Part shown: one piece after another, positions 63,480-64,000 of the stretch | Layout of the letters: each line of letters opens with the position of its first letter | How positions within the stretch are numbered: position 1 is the stretch's first letter | From: Heliopora coerulea | Lineage: Eukaryota > Cnidaria > Anthozoa > Scleralcyonacea > Helioporidae | DNA: 64,000 nucleotides | Assembly (NCBI GenBank): GCA_030142905.1 | Contig: JASJOG010000197.1 | Span: 248,001 to 312,000, forward strand | Direction: 5' to 3' | Program-made: the position numbers and the translations under genes | The notes under the pieces: generated by a model | Databases searched by the model: none | Told to the model about the DNA's origin: nothing | The model's input: the letters and a program-made list of their open reading frames with translations, nothing else

Positions 63480-64000
63480 GTGAAGAAATAACCAAATGAA
63501 CAATCTGAATTTCGGCAATTTTACCGTGAAACGCCCGGTCACTCATGCGATCTTTCGCTTTTAAAAACGACGTAACGTTTTAAAAACACATCACCTCGCT
63601 GGGTCATCACCAAAATTGCACATGTACCCGCTGTTGCAGGGGCAGGGGCAGGGGCAACGCGAAAGCTCGCATAATCGCAAAGAAGTTGCATCAAATCCAA
63701 AACAGTCGAATTTTTGGAGATAGTTATTCGTTCTTGTCAATCGTGTGGCCACCCGGCAACTTTTCGTCTGCATAGGCGACGCAACTTTTTAATTTTAAAC
63801 TAGTTAAGTAGCGAGTATTTAAGTAACTTTTAACCTTTTGACCTTTCAAAGTCGTACTTATATCGCATGCTTGATTGAGCAGTAGTTAGACTCCAAAGTA
63901 TGCTGCATCATATCCCTAACACGAGATGATTTTGCTCATCAAGGGGAGACATCCTGACGGGCTTGACCCAAGTTTTACTCTGACTTTGAGAGAAACTATG
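63480..64000. other. No gene recognised
   Basis: Contains three GGGGCA units at 63639-63656. May be intron of the RGG-type gene. Confidence 0.4.

Overview
Eukaryotic, AT-rich, repeat-dominated DNA that most resembles an anthozoan cnidarian (stony coral or sea anemone) genome. The pointers are: a degraded kinase exon of the expanded cnidarian type whose catalytic loop normally reads HNDLK; two Penelope-like elements (PLEs) and the 5' part of a third; CR1/L2-like LINEs whose ORF1 carries an SGNH-like domain; tRNA-derived SINEs; and many short inverted-repeat DNA elements. No bacterial operons, CRISPR array or complete host gene was seen. Coding signal from the host itself is limited to a few exons on the minus strand.

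Layout. 1-3630: a LINE whose 5' half (ORF1, endonuclease) is antisense and whose 3' end is sense, meeting at about 2930, as expected for a twin-priming 5' inversion. 3765-12222: short DNA transposons, several with clear target-site duplications (hAT 8 bp, TA-flanked, TTA-flanked), in otherwise featureless DNA. 12226-18450: almost empty. 18539-24560: an old full-length LINE interrupted by a small MITE and a hairpin micro-insertion, and cut at its 3' end by a mariner-type transposon with an intact transposase. 24640-25548: a kinase pseudogene. 27349-31345: a BED-zinc-finger hAT derivative, tRNA-like SINE material with a 15-bp target duplication, a CRE-bearing MITE and a 12-mer microsatellite. 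31430-34252: PLE-1, flanked by two 1107-bp inverted arms. 34300-38502: a foldback, a decayed hAT-type transposase and the 5' part of antisense PLE-3. 40038-41714: the last two recognised exons of an LDL-receptor-related membrane protein. 42593-45991: hAT remnant, second copy of the CRE MITE, TIR element. 47934-51968: PLE-2, again with inverted arms (988 bp each) plus flanking direct repeats. 52925-53560: tandem repeat. 54440-59085: two further LINE fragments. 59966-63070: an unrecognised 245-codon ORF beside a roughly 168-bp satellite, then a 125-bp satellite. 63394-63470: a likely terminal RGG-box exon.

The strongest unusual signal is architectural. Two unrelated PLEs both sit inside long, near-identical inverted repeats made from their own 3' ends, with hammerhead-ribozyme-like sequences at or near the arm tips, and related short motifs recur elsewhere in the window. 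The 245-codon ORF at 59966-60703 is the best candidate for an undescribed gene. All family calls are from motif reading by eye; no database search was possible.
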